Shown here: in pieces, positions 8,118 through 17,400 of the stretch
Layout of the letters: each line of letters begins with the position of its first letter
Numbering within the stretch: position 1 is the first letter of the stretch
DNA from: Pseudoxanthomonas koreensis_A
GTDB taxonomy: Bacteria > Pseudomonadota > Gammaproteobacteria > Xanthomonadales > Xanthomonadaceae
Assembly: GCF_041890415.1 (NCBI RefSeq)
Contig: NZ_CP169056.1
Coordinates: 930,001 to 994,000 of the forward strand
DNA length: 64,000 nt
Direction: 5' to 3'
Program-made: the position numbers and the translations under genes
The notes under the pieces: model-generated
Databases searched by the model: none
Told to the model about the DNA's origin: nothing
The model's input: the letters and a program-made list of their open reading frames with translations, nothing else

Positions 8118-9113
8118 ATGAGCGAAATCCAATCCCTGTCAGCGCGCGCGCTGGACGATATCGCCGCGGCACAGACGCCCGACGCGCTGGAGGCACTGCG
8201 CATCGGCCTGCTCGGCAAGCAGGGCAGCATCACCGCCCAGCTCAAGCAGCTCGGTGCGCTGCCGGCCGAGCAGCGCAAGGCGGCGGGCGAGGCGATCAAC
8301 CGCGTGCGCGATGCCGTGGCCCAGGCCCTGGCGGCGCGCCGGGAGGTGCTGGAGGACGCCGCGCTGGATGCGCGCCTGGCCGGCGAGGCCATCGACCCGA
8401 CCCTGCCGGGCCGCAACGCGCAGCGCGGCGGCATCCACCCGGTCTCGCGCACCCTGGAGCGCATCGCCGAGATTTTCGGCCGGCTCGGTTACGAACTGGC
8501 CGACGGCCCGGAGATCGAGGACGACTGGCACAACTTCGAGGCGCTGAACTTCCCCCCGCACCACCCGGCGCGGGCCATGCACGACACCTTCTACTTCGGC
8601 GACGGCCGCCTGCTGCGCACCCACACATCGGGCGTGCAGGTGCGCTACATGGGCCAGCACCGCCCGCCGCTGCGGATGATCGCCGCCGGCAAGGTGTACC
8701 GCAGCGACAGCGACCAGACCCATTCGCCGATGTTCCACCAGGTCGAGGGCCTGCTGGTGGACGAGCATTCCACCTTTGCCGACCTCAAGGGCACGTTGAG
8801 CGAGTTCGTGCGCGCGTTCTTCGAGCGCGACTTCCAGATGCGCTTCCGGCCAAGCTATTTCCCGTTCGTGGAACCGGGCGCCGAGGTGGACATCGCCTGG
8901 CAGCAGCCCGATGGCAGCGTGCGCTGGCTGGAGGTGCTGGGCTGCGGCATGGTCCACCCCAACGTGCTGCGCAACTGCGGCATCGACCCGGAGCGCTACA
9001 CCGGTTTCGCGTTCGGCCTGGGGGTGGAGCGCTTTGCGATGCTGCGCTACGGCGTCAACGACCTGCGCGCGTTCTTCGACAACGACGTGCGCTTCCTGAG
9101 GCAGTTCGCCTGA
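8118..9113 (+). CDS. pheS: Phenylalanyl-tRNA synthetase alpha subunit
   Basis: Catalytic subunit of the alpha2-beta2 PheRS that charges tRNA-Phe. 331 residues, against 327 in E. coli. An N-terminal coiled-coil that binds tRNA (residues 1 to about 85) is followed by the class II core, with motif 2 around KVYRSDSDQTHSPMFHQVEG and motif 3 near the C-terminus (GFAFGLGVERFAMLRYG). The ATG at 8118 has AAGGA upstream. pheT follows after 55 bp. Confidence 0.97.
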   Translation: MSEIQSLSARALDDIAAAQTPDALEALRIGLLGKQGSITAQLKQLGALPAEQRKAAGEAINRVRDAVAQALAARREVLEDAALDARLAGEAIDPTLPGRNAQRGGIHPVSRTLERIAEIFGRLGYELADGPEIEDDWHNFEALNFPPHHPARAMHDTFYFGDGRLLRTHTSGVQVRYMGQHRPPLRMIAAGKVYRSDSDQTHSPMFHQVEGLLVDEHSTFADLKGTLSEFVRAFFERDFQMRFRPSYFPFVEPGAEVDIAWQQPDGSVRWLEVLGCGMVHPNVLRNCGIDPERYTGFAFGLGVERFAMLRYGVNDLRAFFDNDVRFLRQFA

Positions 9114-9168
9114 GCATCGGCACCGCCGTGCCGAACATGAACCACGCAACACCAATTACGGATTCCCG

Positions 9169-11565
9169 ATGAAATTCTCCGAGAACTGGCTGCGCAGCCA
9201 CGTGCCCGTCTCCGTCAACCGCGACGCCCTGGCCGCCACGCTGACCGCCATCGGCCTGGAGGTCGAAGAGGTCACGGCGCTGGGCGATGGCCTGGTTGGA
9301 GTGGTGGTGGCGCGGATCGTGGAAGTGGCCAGGCACCCGGAGGCGGACCGCCTGCAGGTGTGCCAGGTCGATGCCGGCACCGGCCAACTGCTGCAGATCG
9401 TGTGCGGTGCGCCCAACGCGCGCGCCGGGCTGGTGGCGCCGCTGGCCATGGTCGGTTCGAACGTGGGCGGAACGCCGATCAAGACCGCCCGGCTGCGCGG
9501 CGTCGAATCCAGCGGCATGCTGTGTTCGGCCAGCGAGCTGGGCCTGGACGCCGACGCCTCCGGCTTGCTGGAACTGCCCGACGATGCCCCGCCCGGCATG
9601 CAACTGGCCGATTACCTGGATCTGCCCGACGCGGCCATCGAGATCAAGCTCACCCCCAACCGGGCCGACTGCTTCAGCGTGCGCGGCATCGCCTACGACG
9701 TGGCCGCCGCGTGCGCCAGCGAAGTGGTGCCGCTGGACGTGGCTGCGCTGCCGGCAGCGTCCACGCGCCAACTGGAAGTGGAACTGGGCGCCGGTGCCGA
9801 TGCGCCGCGCTACTGCGGCCGCGTGATCGAGGGCATCGACCCGACCGCGCGCACGCCCGTATGGATGGCCGAGCGCCTGCGCCGCAGTGGCGTGCGCCCG
9901 CTCTCGCTGCTGGTGGACATCACCCAGTACGTGATGCTGGAACTGGGCCAGCCGATGCACGCCTTCGACCTGGACACGCTTGCCGGCCCGATCGGCGTGC
10001 GCCGTGCCCGCGCCGGCGAGGTGGTGCAACTGCTGGACGGCCGCCAGGTGGAACTGGACGACTACTTCCTGGCCATCACCGATGCCGACCGGCCGGTCGC
10101 GCTGGCCGGACTGATGGGTGGCCTGGAGACCCGGGTCACCGAGGCCACCACCGGCGTGTTCCTCGAGGCCGCCCATTTCGCGCCCGCAGCAATCATGGGC
10201 CGCGGCCGGCGCCTGGGCCTGCACACCGATGCCGGCCACCGCTTCGAGCGTGGCGTGGACCCGGAGCTGCCGCGCACCGCGATCGAAATGGCAACCCGGC
10301 TGGTGCTGGAACTGGCCGGCGGCATCCCCGGGCCGGTGACCGAGGCAGCGCTGGACGAGCACCTGCCGCAACCGGCGACGATCGTCCTGCGGCGCGCACG
10401 CATCGCGCGGGTGCTGGGAATCGAGATCGCCGATGCCGAGGTCGAGCGCATCCTGCGCGCGCTTGGCATGCAGGTCGTCGTCGGCACCGATGGCTGGCAG
10501 GTGACCCCGCCCAGCCGCCGCTTCGACATCGCCATCGAGGAAGACCTGATCGAGGAGCTGGCGCGGATCCACGGCTACGACCGGCTGCCGACCACCATGC
10601 CCGGTGGCTCGACCCGGATCGCCGTGCCAAGCGAGACCCGCCTGGGCGAAGCCGACCTGCGCCGCCAACTGGTCGCGCGCGACTACCTGGAGGCGGTGAG
10701 CTTCGCCTTCGTCGATGCCGCGCTGCTGCAGGCGTGGGGCAGCGATGCGGGCAACGTGCCGCTGGCCAACCCGCTCAGTGCCGAACTGGCGGTAATGCGG
10801 CCGCGGTTGCTGCCGGGGCTGGTGGATGCATTGGCGCGCAACGTCGCCCGGCAGACCGGTCGGGTGCGCCTGTTCGAGTTGGGTCGCACATTTGCCGCCG
10901 TCACCGAGCCCGCTGCCGCGCCGCGCGAAACCCGCCGCATCGCGGCGGTGGCCTGTGGCCCCGCGCACGCCGAGCAGTGGGGCCAGGCTGCGCGCGCGGT
11001 GGATTTCCACGACCTCAAGGGCGACCTGGAATCGCTGGCCGGCGCGGCCGGTGCGTCGCTCCAGTTCCGGGCCCACGCAAGCGAGGCATTCGGCCACCCG
11101 GGGCGCAGTGCCGAGGTGTGGCGCATCGACCTGGATGACGGCCCGGTGCGCCTGGGCTGGATCGGCCAGTTGCATCCGCGCCTGGTCCGCGCACTGGACC
11201 TGGATGTGGATGTGTTCGCCTTCGAACTGGACCTGGAGCCGCTGGAGCAGCGTGCGCTGCCACATGCGCAGGCGCTCTCGCGTTTCCCTGCCGTGCGCCG
11301 CGACCTGGCCGTGCTGGTGGCCGATGGCGTGGCCTGGGCTGCACTGGCCGCCACGGTGCGCGAAGCGGCCGGTCCGGCCCTGCGCGAACTGCACCTGTTC
11401 GACCAGTACCAGGGGCCTAGCGTCGAACCTGGGTCCAAGAGTCTGGCTATGGGCTTGATTTTGCAGGACAACACGCGCACTCTCACCGATCACGATGCCG
11501 ACGCCGCGATGGCGCGCGTGGTCGCCGCACTGGGCGATGGCCACGGTGCCCGTATCCGCGGTTGA
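9169..11565 (+). CDS. pheT: Phenylalanyl-tRNA synthetase beta subunit
   Basis: 798 residues, against 795 in E. coli. Domains in order: N-terminal tRNA-binding OB fold (about 40-150, with CQVDAGTGQLLQIVCGAPN), B3/B4 editing region, B5, the inactive class II-like core, and a C-terminal FDX-ACB anticodon domain that begins near FPAVRRDLAVLV. It partners PheS and also hydrolyses mischarged Tyr-tRNA-Phe. The order pheS-pheT-ihfA matches E. coli; ihfA begins 16 bp later. Confidence 0.97.
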   Translation: MKFSENWLRSHVPVSVNRDALAATLTAIGLEVEEVTALGDGLVGVVVARIVEVARHPEADRLQVCQVDAGTGQLLQIVCGAPNARAGLVAPLAMVGSNVGGTPIKTARLRGVESSGMLCSASELGLDADASGLLELPDDAPPGMQLADYLDLPDAAIEIKLTPNRADCFSVRGIAYDVAAACASEVVPLDVAALPAASTRQLEVELGAGADAPRYCGRVIEGIDPTARTPVWMAERLRRSGVRPLSLLVDITQYVMLELGQPMHAFDLDTLAGPIGVRRARAGEVVQLLDGRQVELDDYFLAITDADRPVALAGLMGGLETRVTEATTGVFLEAAHFAPAAIMGRGRRLGLHTDAGHRFERGVDPELPRTAIEMATRLVLELAGGIPGPVTEAALDEHLPQPATIVLRRARIARVLGIEIADAEVERILRALGMQVVVGTDGWQVTPPSRRFDIAIEEDLIEELARIHGYDRLPTTMPGGSTRIAVPSETRLGEADLRRQLVARDYLEAVSFAFVDAALLQAWGSDAGNVPLANPLSAELAVMRPRLLPGLVDALARNVARQTGRVRLFELGRTFAAVTEPAAAPRETRRIAAVACGPAHAEQWGQAARAVDFHDLKGDLESLAGAAGASLQFRAHASEAFGHPGRSAEVWRIDLDDGPVRLGWIGQLHPRLVRALDLDVDVFAFELDLEPLEQRALPHAQALSRFPAVRRDLAVLVADGVAWAALAATVREAAGPALRELHLFDQYQGPSVEPGSKSLAMGLILQDNTRTLTDHDADAAMARVVAALGDGHGARIRG

Positions 11566-11581
11566 TGCAGGGGAATCGTTA

Positions 11582-11887
11582 ATGGCATTGACCAAGGCGG
11601 AGATGGCCGAGCGTCTGTTCGACGAAGTGGGCCTGAACAAGCGCGAGGCGAAGGAATTCGTCGACGCGTTCTTCGAGGCGCTGCGCGAAGCGCTGCAGGG
11701 CGGGCGCCAGGTCAAGCTGTCCGGCTTCGGCAACTTCGACCTGCGGCGCAAGAACCAGCGCCCGGGGCGCAACCCCAAGACCGGCGAGGAGATCCCGATC
11801 TCCGCCCGTACCGTGGTCACCTTCCGTCCGGGCCAGAAGCTCAAGGAACGCGTGGAAGCCTACGCCGGGGCCGCCCCGGATGCTTGA
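11582..11887 (+). CDS. ihfA: Integration host factor alpha subunit
   Basis: 101 residues. IHF-alpha pairs with IHF-beta to bend DNA at specific sites in promoters, origins and recombination sites. The protein begins MALTKAEMAERLFDEVGLNK and has the family core VKLSGFGNFDLRRKNQRPGRNP, in which the NPKTGEEIPI beta-arm carries the proline that intercalates into DNA. The start follows pheT closely in the conserved order. Its 3' end overlaps the MerR regulator by 8 bp, so the two are co-translated. Confidence 0.96.
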   Translation: MALTKAEMAERLFDEVGLNKREAKEFVDAFFEALREALQGGRQVKLSGFGNFDLRRKNQRPGRNPKTGEEIPISARTVVTFRPGQKLKERVEAYAGAAPDA

Positions 11888-12236
11888 TCCCGGCAGCAAC
11901 CGCGAGCTTCCGCCGATCCCGGCCAAGCGCTACTTCACCATCGGCGAGGTCAGCGAGCTGTGCGACGTCAAGCCGCACGTGCTGCGCTACTGGGAAACCG
12001 AGTTCCCCAGCCTGAGCCCGGTCAAGCGCCGCGGCAACCGCCGCTATTACCAGCGGCACGACGTGCTGATGGTGCGCCAGATCCGCGGGCTGCTGTACGA
12101 GCAGGGCTATACCATCGGCGGAGCGCGCCAGCGCCTGGATGGCGAGGGCGCGCGCCAGGAATCGGCGCTGAGCAGCCAGATCGTGCGCCAGGTGCGCATG
12201 GAACTGGAGGAAGTGCTGCAACTGCTGCGGCGCTGA
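11880..12236 (+). CDS. MerR-family transcriptional regulator
   Basis: 118 residues. Residues about 16-85 form a winged helix-turn-helix of MerR type (KRYFTIGEVSELCDVKPHVLRYWE, here given as overlapping parts KRYFTIGEVSEL and VKPHVLRYWE), followed by a short helix ending QVRMELEEVLQLLRR that should dimerise. There is no long effector-binding domain or metal-binding cysteine set, so the signal is unknown. This small MerR gene directly after ihfA is a conserved arrangement in gammaproteobacteria. It overlaps ihfA by 8 bp, which suggests translational coupling. Confidence 0.9.
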   Translation: MLDPGSNRELPPIPAKRYFTIGEVSELCDVKPHVLRYWETEFPSLSPVKRRGNRRYYQRHDVLMVRQIRGLLYEQGYTIGGARQRLDGEGARQESALSSQIVRQVRMELEEVLQLLRR

Positions 12237-12282
12237 CCGGCGTCGGGCCAAGGCCGCCTCGCCGCACACCCGGCCGAACCGG

Positions 12283-12288
12283 TATAAT
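12283..12288 (+). promoter_or_regulatory. -10 box of tRNA-Pro
   Basis: A perfect TATAAT lies 31 bp upstream of the tRNA 5' end in otherwise very GC-rich DNA. The -35 region is not recognisable. Confidence 0.6.
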
Positions 12289-12318
12289 GCGCGGCCCGCC
12301 TCGGCGGTGAAGTCTTTT

Positions 12319-12395
12319 CGGGGTATAGCGCAGCCTGGTAGCGCACTTGTCTGGGGGACAAGTGGTCGTCGGTTCGAATCCGGCTACCCCGACCA
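12319..12395 (+). tRNA. tRNA-Pro (GGG)
   Basis: 77 nt including an encoded CCA. The acceptor stem CGGGGTA pairs with TACCCCG, the anticodon loop CTGGGGG gives anticodon GGG, and the T loop is GTTCGAATC. It reads CCC (and CCU) proline codons. It closes the thrS-to-ihfA block and is followed at once by a strong terminator. Confidence 0.95.
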
Positions 12396-12400
12396 ACACC

Positions 12401-12437
12401 ACACGAAAAAGCCCGCCTCGCGCGGGCTTTTTCGTGT
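12401..12437 (+). terminator. Terminator after tRNA-Pro
   Basis: A 16-bp perfect stem (12401-12416 with 12422-12437) with the A-tract on one arm and the T-tract on the other, so it can work in both directions. Confidence 0.9.
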
Positions 12438-12517
12438 GCGCCGCAGTGGCTTTGCGTGCCGCCGCCATCCGCGCGATGGGCGTGCCGCCGTTCCGATCTG
12501 CATGTGCCACGCGTCAC

Positions 12518-12544
12518 TAAAGTTTCGCGACCGTGATCCGATAT
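12518..12544 (+). promoter_or_regulatory. Sigma-28 (FliA) promoter
   Basis: TAAAGTTT at 12518-12525 matches the FliA -35 consensus in all eight bases; after exactly 11 bp, TCCGATAT at 12537-12544 matches the -10 consensus GCCGATAA in six of eight. The spacing is the optimum for this sigma factor. It points towards the two-partner secretion genes 190 bp downstream. Confidence 0.72.
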
Positions 12545-12551
12545 AGTCCAG

Positions 12552-12697
12552 AAGCCAGACTCGGGGAGGAGCCTGACAGATGGATTTGAAGCCGTGGTGC
12601 GGACTGGGCAGGGGGGGAGTGCCGCCTGCGCGCAATCGAGCTGAAGAGTTGGCGCGGAATCGTGGGCCCGACGGCACTGACCGCCGGCCTTTTTTTT
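12552..12697 (+). ncRNA. Candidate FliA-dependent small RNA, GGA-rich
   Basis: The predicted transcript from the sigma-28 promoter ends at a hairpin with eight Ts (12690-12697), giving about 146 nt with no good open frame. It contains about six GGA motifs (for example GGGGAGGAG at 12563-12571, ATGGAT near 12590, GCGGAC near 12600, GGGGGAG near 12615), the core recognised by RsmA/CsrA. Either a separate Rsm-titrating RNA or the attenuated 5' leader of tpsB would fit. Confidence 0.35.
12664..12697 (+). terminator. Terminator-like hairpin upstream of tpsB
   Basis: GGCC (12665-12668) pairs with GGCC (12686-12689) and GGC (12673-12675) with GCC (12683-12685), followed by eight Ts at 12690-12697. 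The stem is interrupted by a 4-base bulge. The T-run is striking in this GC-rich DNA and ends 40 bp before the tpsB start codon. Confidence 0.5.
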
Positions 12698-12737
12698 GTC
12701 CAATCGCCATCGCACGGCGGAACGGGGAACATTCTTG

Positions 12738-14465
12738 ATGAACCACACGCGCTTGATCGCCTTCCTAGGGTTGGCGTCGTTGCAGTCGCTCGCAAGCCCG
12801 GCCTGGGCGCAGGTCGTCCCTCCCGACGCGGGCCAGTTGCTCAACGAACAGCGACGCACCACGCCCCCGCCCCCGCCGGAGCGCGGGGACAACCTGGTCC
12901 AGGCGCCATTGCCGGCGGAGGCGGAAGACGGGGCGTTCAAGGCCCGCATCGAGCGCGTGCGTTTCAGTGGTGACGAGGATCTGGTCGAGGCGGCCGTGCT
13001 GCAGGAACTGGTGGCCGATGCCCGCGGACGCGAGCTGACCCACGCGCAGATGCGCGCACTGGCCCAGCGGGTCAGCGCGCAACTGCAGGCCCGCGGCTAC
13101 CTGCTGGCGCGCGCCTACCTGCCCAGCCAGGACCTCAGTGATGGCGAGCTCGAGATCGCGATCCTGGCCGGACGCCTGCAAAGCGCACCGGGGCGCGTCC
13201 AGGTGCTGGCCGATGATCCGGTGCTGGCCGCGCGCCTGGGCGCGATCGCCGATGCAGCCCTGCCGCCCGGCGCGGTGCGCAACGACCAGCTCGAACGCGC
13301 GCTGCTGCTGATCAACGACGTTCCCGGCGTGCATGCCCGCGCCACCCTGGACAAGGGCGCCGAACCCGGCACCAGCCGCATGCTGGTCAGTGCCGAAAGC
13401 GGCCGCCGCTGGGCCGCCGGCGCAACCCTGGACAACTTCTCCAACCGCTACACCGGCCAGTGGCGGCGCGGCGTGTGGGCCTCGCTGAACCGGCCGTTGC
13501 AGCGCGAGGACCTGCTGGGCGTGAGCCTCAACGACAGTGGCGGCAGCCGCGTGCTGGGCGTGAACTACTCGCTGGGCCTGGGCGCGCGCGGCTGGCGCGC
13601 CAACCTGGCCGCTTCGTGGATGGATTACGAGGTGGGCGGGGAGTTCAAGCCGCTGGAACTGAGCGGCGATGCGCGCACCTTCAGTGCCGGGGTCAGCTAT
13701 CCGCTGCTGCGCAGCCGCGAGCGGAACCTGTGGTTCAGCACCGATGTGGAGCAGCGCCGGCTCACCGATGAGGCGCTGGGCCAGACCCTGCGCGAACGCC
13801 GGGTGGACAAGGTCACCGCCATGCTCAGCGGCGGCGCCTGGGACGACTGGATGGGCGGTGGCTACAACGGCATGCACGTGGGCGTGGTGAGCGGCGACCT
13901 GGACCTGGGCAACGCCATCGACCGCCAGGCCGACGCCGCCAGCGCACGCACCGCCGGCAGCTTCACCAAGCTGTTGTGGCGGGTGGAGCGCAGCCAGAGC
14001 CTGCCGCGGCTCCCGGACTGGGGCCTGTACCTGGGTGCCAACGGGCAGGTCGGCAGCAAGAACCTGGATTCGTCCGAGAAGTTCCTGCTCGGTGGGCCGA
14101 CCGGCGTACGCGGCACTGCGGTGGGAGAGGCCAGCGGCGACAGCGGCTGGCTGGTCAACGCCGAGCTGCGGCGCGACCTGCGCCTGGCCGATGGCGTGCG
14201 CGCGCAGGCGCTGCTGTTCGTCGATCACGGCCATGTGCGCCAGCACATCGATCCCTGGCCCGGGTCGGTCCTGCCATGGGCCGGCAACCAGTACGAACTG
14301 TCCAGCATCGGCCTGGGGCTGAACGTGCAGGGCGAGCGCTGGGCACTGCGCAGCGCCTGGGCCCATCGCCTGGGCGACAACCCCGGACGCAGCGCCGGCG
14401 GCTTCAATGCCGATGGCCGCAAGCGCGACCAGTACCTGTGGCTCCAGCTCAGCCTGCGTCTGTGA
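12738..14465 (+). CDS. TpsB/ShlB-family outer membrane transporter
   Basis: 575 residues. An Omp85-superfamily two-partner secretion pore that recognises the TPS domain of its partner in the periplasm and moves it across the outer membrane. A signal peptide cleaves after residue 24 (AWA-Q), followed by a proline-rich stretch (TTPPPPPE), a POTRA-type region (about 70-150, FKARIERVRFSGDEDL to LEIAILAGRL), and a 16-strand barrel. The barrel contains a GVRG-like conserved motif (GGPTGVRG) of the L6 hairpin. The C-terminus ends in an aromatic/leucine strand (YLWLQLSLRL). The ATG at 12738 opens the signal peptide. Its substrate tpsA begins 34 bp later. Confidence 0.93.
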   Translation: MNHTRLIAFLGLASLQSLASPAWAQVVPPDAGQLLNEQRRTTPPPPPERGDNLVQAPLPAEAEDGAFKARIERVRFSGDEDLVEAAVLQELVADARGRELTHAQMRALAQRVSAQLQARGYLLARAYLPSQDLSDGELEIAILAGRLQSAPGRVQVLADDPVLAARLGAIADAALPPGAVRNDQLERALLLINDVPGVHARATLDKGAEPGTSRMLVSAESGRRWAAGATLDNFSNRYTGQWRRGVWASLNRPLQREDLLGVSLNDSGGSRVLGVNYSLGLGARGWRANLAASWMDYEVGGEFKPLELSGDARTFSAGVSYPLLRSRERNLWFSTDVEQRRLTDEALGQTLRERRVDKVTAMLSGGAWDDWMGGGYNGMHVGVVSGDLDLGNAIDRQADAASARTAGSFTKLLWRVERSQSLPRLPDWGLYLGANGQVGSKNLDSSEKFLLGGPTGVRGTAVGEASGDSGWLVNAELRRDLRLADGVRAQALLFVDHGHVRQHIDPWPGSVLPWAGNQYELSSIGLGLNVQGERWALRSAWAHRLGDNPGRSAGGFNADGRKRDQYLWLQLSLRL

Positions 14466-14499
14466 CGCACCGCCCGAACATTATTGAAGGAACAACAAC

Positions 14500-17400
14500 G
14501 TGAACCATACCTATCGTCTGATCTGGGATGAAGCGCGCGGTGCATTCGTGGCGGTGGCGGAGATCTCCTGCCGCCGGGGCAAGCGGGCCGGCGCGGTGGT
14601 GCTTGCCGCCGCCGCCTTCCTCGGCACCGTGCCGCTGTGCGCGTTCGCGCAGAGCGCCGGGGCATTGCCAACCGATGGCCATGTGGTGTCCGGCCACGCG
14701 CAGGTGGACCAGCACGGTTCGAGGATGACCGTGCGCCAGGACAGCCAGCGCCTGATCATGAACTGGGGCGGCTTCGACATCGGCAGCGGGGCCGGCGTGC
14801 ATTTCGAGCAGCCCAACCGCGATGCGGTGGCGTTGAACCGCGTGCTTGGCACCTCGCCCAGCATGATCGCCGGTGAGCTCACCGCCAACGGCCAAGTCTG
14901 GCTGGTCAACCCCAATGGCGTCTACTTCGGCAAGGGCGCGCAGGTCGACGTTGCCGGCCTGGTGGTCAGCTCGCTGTCGGTGAGCGACGAGGATTTCCTC
15001 GCCGGCCGCGCGCGTTTCGCGGCCTCGGGCACCGCCGGCCAGGTGCGCAACGATGGCCGGATCAACGCCGGCGATGGCGTGGTCGCGCTGCTGGCGCCGT
15101 CGGTGGCCAATACCGGCCACATCAGCGCCGCGCAGGTCGGCATGGCCGCCGGTGACACGGTTGCGCTGGACTTCGACGCCGATGGGCTGCTCTCGCTGCA
15201 GGTCCAGCGTGGTGCGCTGGAGGCCGAACTGCGGCATGGCGGCCTGATCCAGGGCGGCAACGTGGTCATGACCGCGCATGCGGCCAGCGCGTTGCGCTCC
15301 AGCGTGATCAACCTCGATGGCGTGGTCGAGGCCACCACCCTGCGCGAACAGGGTGGCCGCATCGTGCTGGACGCGGGCGAACACGGCGTGGTGGAGATGG
15401 GCGGGCGGCTCGATGCCAGTTCGCGCGACGGCGCGGGCGGCCGCATCAGCATCACCGGCCGGGACCTGTCGCTGGACGGCAACGCCGCGCTGGATGCCAG
15501 CGGCGCCACCGGCGGTGGCACCATCCACGTGGGTGGCGGCTGGCAGGGTGCGGACCCGGCGCTGCTCAACGCCACCACCGTGGAGGTGGCGGCAGGCGCC
15601 CGCGTCGACGCCAGCGCCACCGGCGCAGGCGACGGCGGCGAAGTGGTGTTCTGGTCCGACGGCGACATCCGCTTTGCCGGGCAGATCGCCGTGCGTGGTG
15701 GCGCGCGGGATGGTGATGGCGGCCGCGCCGAAGTCTCGGGCAAGCAGACGCTGTCCTACAGCGGGCGCACCGATGCACGCGCCGCGCATGGACGCACCGG
15801 CGACCTGTTGCTGGATCCGGCCACCATCACGGTGCTGGCCGGCGGTACCGGCACCGACAGCATCGGTGATACCACCGTCTATGTCGCCGACCTGGAAGCC
15901 CAGAACGCCAACGTCACCCTGCAGGCCGACAACGGCATCACCTTCACCGACCTGAGCCTCAACGGCGGCGACGGCCGGCTGACGATGGCCAACAACGTCA
16001 GCCTGCGGCTGGAGAACGCCAGCCAGCATATCCGCTTCAACAATCCCGACAACACCATCGAGGTGTTCGGCAGCGGCAGCATCTACATGCAGTCCGGGCG
16101 CACCAGTACCGGCTACCTCACCGACGTGGCCAACCTCATCGCGCATGGCAGCGGCAGCAATCCCGGCACGCTGCCAGTCCACGATGTCACCGTCGTCGGC
16201 AGTGGCACGCCCGGTGCCGGGTCGATCACGCTGTTCGGTGCCGATGGCATCACCATCGGCGGTTCGGTCACGACCAATGGCGGCTACGTGCGCATCTGGG
16301 CCGACTCGGACAACGCCAGCGGCGGCGGCATGACCCTGTCCTCGCCGGTCACGACCAACGGCGGCAACCTGCATGTGTCCGCGGGCACCTCGCCGATCGA
16401 GCTCAACTCCGACATGATCCTCGGCTCCGGGCGGATCCTGTTCGGTTCCGATGGCAGCTACAGCTCCGGGTCCAAGGTACTCAATGGATTGCTCAGCGCT
16501 TCGGGCAACGTGGACATCACCACGGCGTTCACGTTCGGTGGCAACGCCAGCATCCATACCGATGGTGCCATCAACTTCGGCAATGTCCCGGTCAATCTCA
16601 ATACCGGTGCCGGCGTGCTCACCCTGCGCGCCAGCAGCATCAACTGGGGTACGGCGACACTGACCAACCTGAGTACCGCCTCGATGCGGCTGGAGCCCTA
16701 CGACCCGTCCGTCAGCATGGTGCTGGGCGCTGCCGGCGGCTTCGCTTCGGCCGCAACGCTGAGCAAGCTGCCGGGCATCCGCAACCTGACCATCGGCCGC
16801 GAGGATGGCACCGGCACCATCAGCGTGTCGGGCAACTACAACTTCGATGCCAGCGGCAGCTTCGAGGTGGTCAACCGCACCCTGGACTTCACCGCAGGCG
16901 GCCTGTCCAACACCGCCGGCAACGTCATCCTTACCGGCGACAACATCAACATCGGCCAGGCCGTCACCGCCAATGGCGGCACGGGCAAGGTCGTCATCCG
17001 CCAGGCCACCGCGGCCAACGAACTGCGCCTGGGCAGCGGCCTGGACAACGCCTCCATCGGCCAGGTCAATGCCGCCACCCTCGAAGTGGGCCGCAGCGAC
17101 GGTGGCGACCTGGTGTTCGACAGCGACATCAGCACCAGCGCCACCAGCGTGCACCTTAAGAGCGGCGGACGCGTGACCGGCGTGGATGGTGGCGTATCGG
17201 CAAACAACCTGGCCATCACCGCCGGCGGCGGCGCCACCATCACCGACGACACGTTCGACTTCACCACCCTGGCCCTGAGCACCGGCGGCGACACTGACAT
17301 CCGCAGCTCCACCAGCGACTGGGGCCTGGGCACCGTGGACGGCCAGGTCGGCCTGGCCATCCAGCCCGGGCGCACGGCCCAGGTGACGCTCGCTGCGCAG

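Noticed and set aside
12545..12690. c-di-GMP riboswitch in the tpsB leader
   Set aside because: The conserved GEMM core and tetraloop-receptor sequences are absent.
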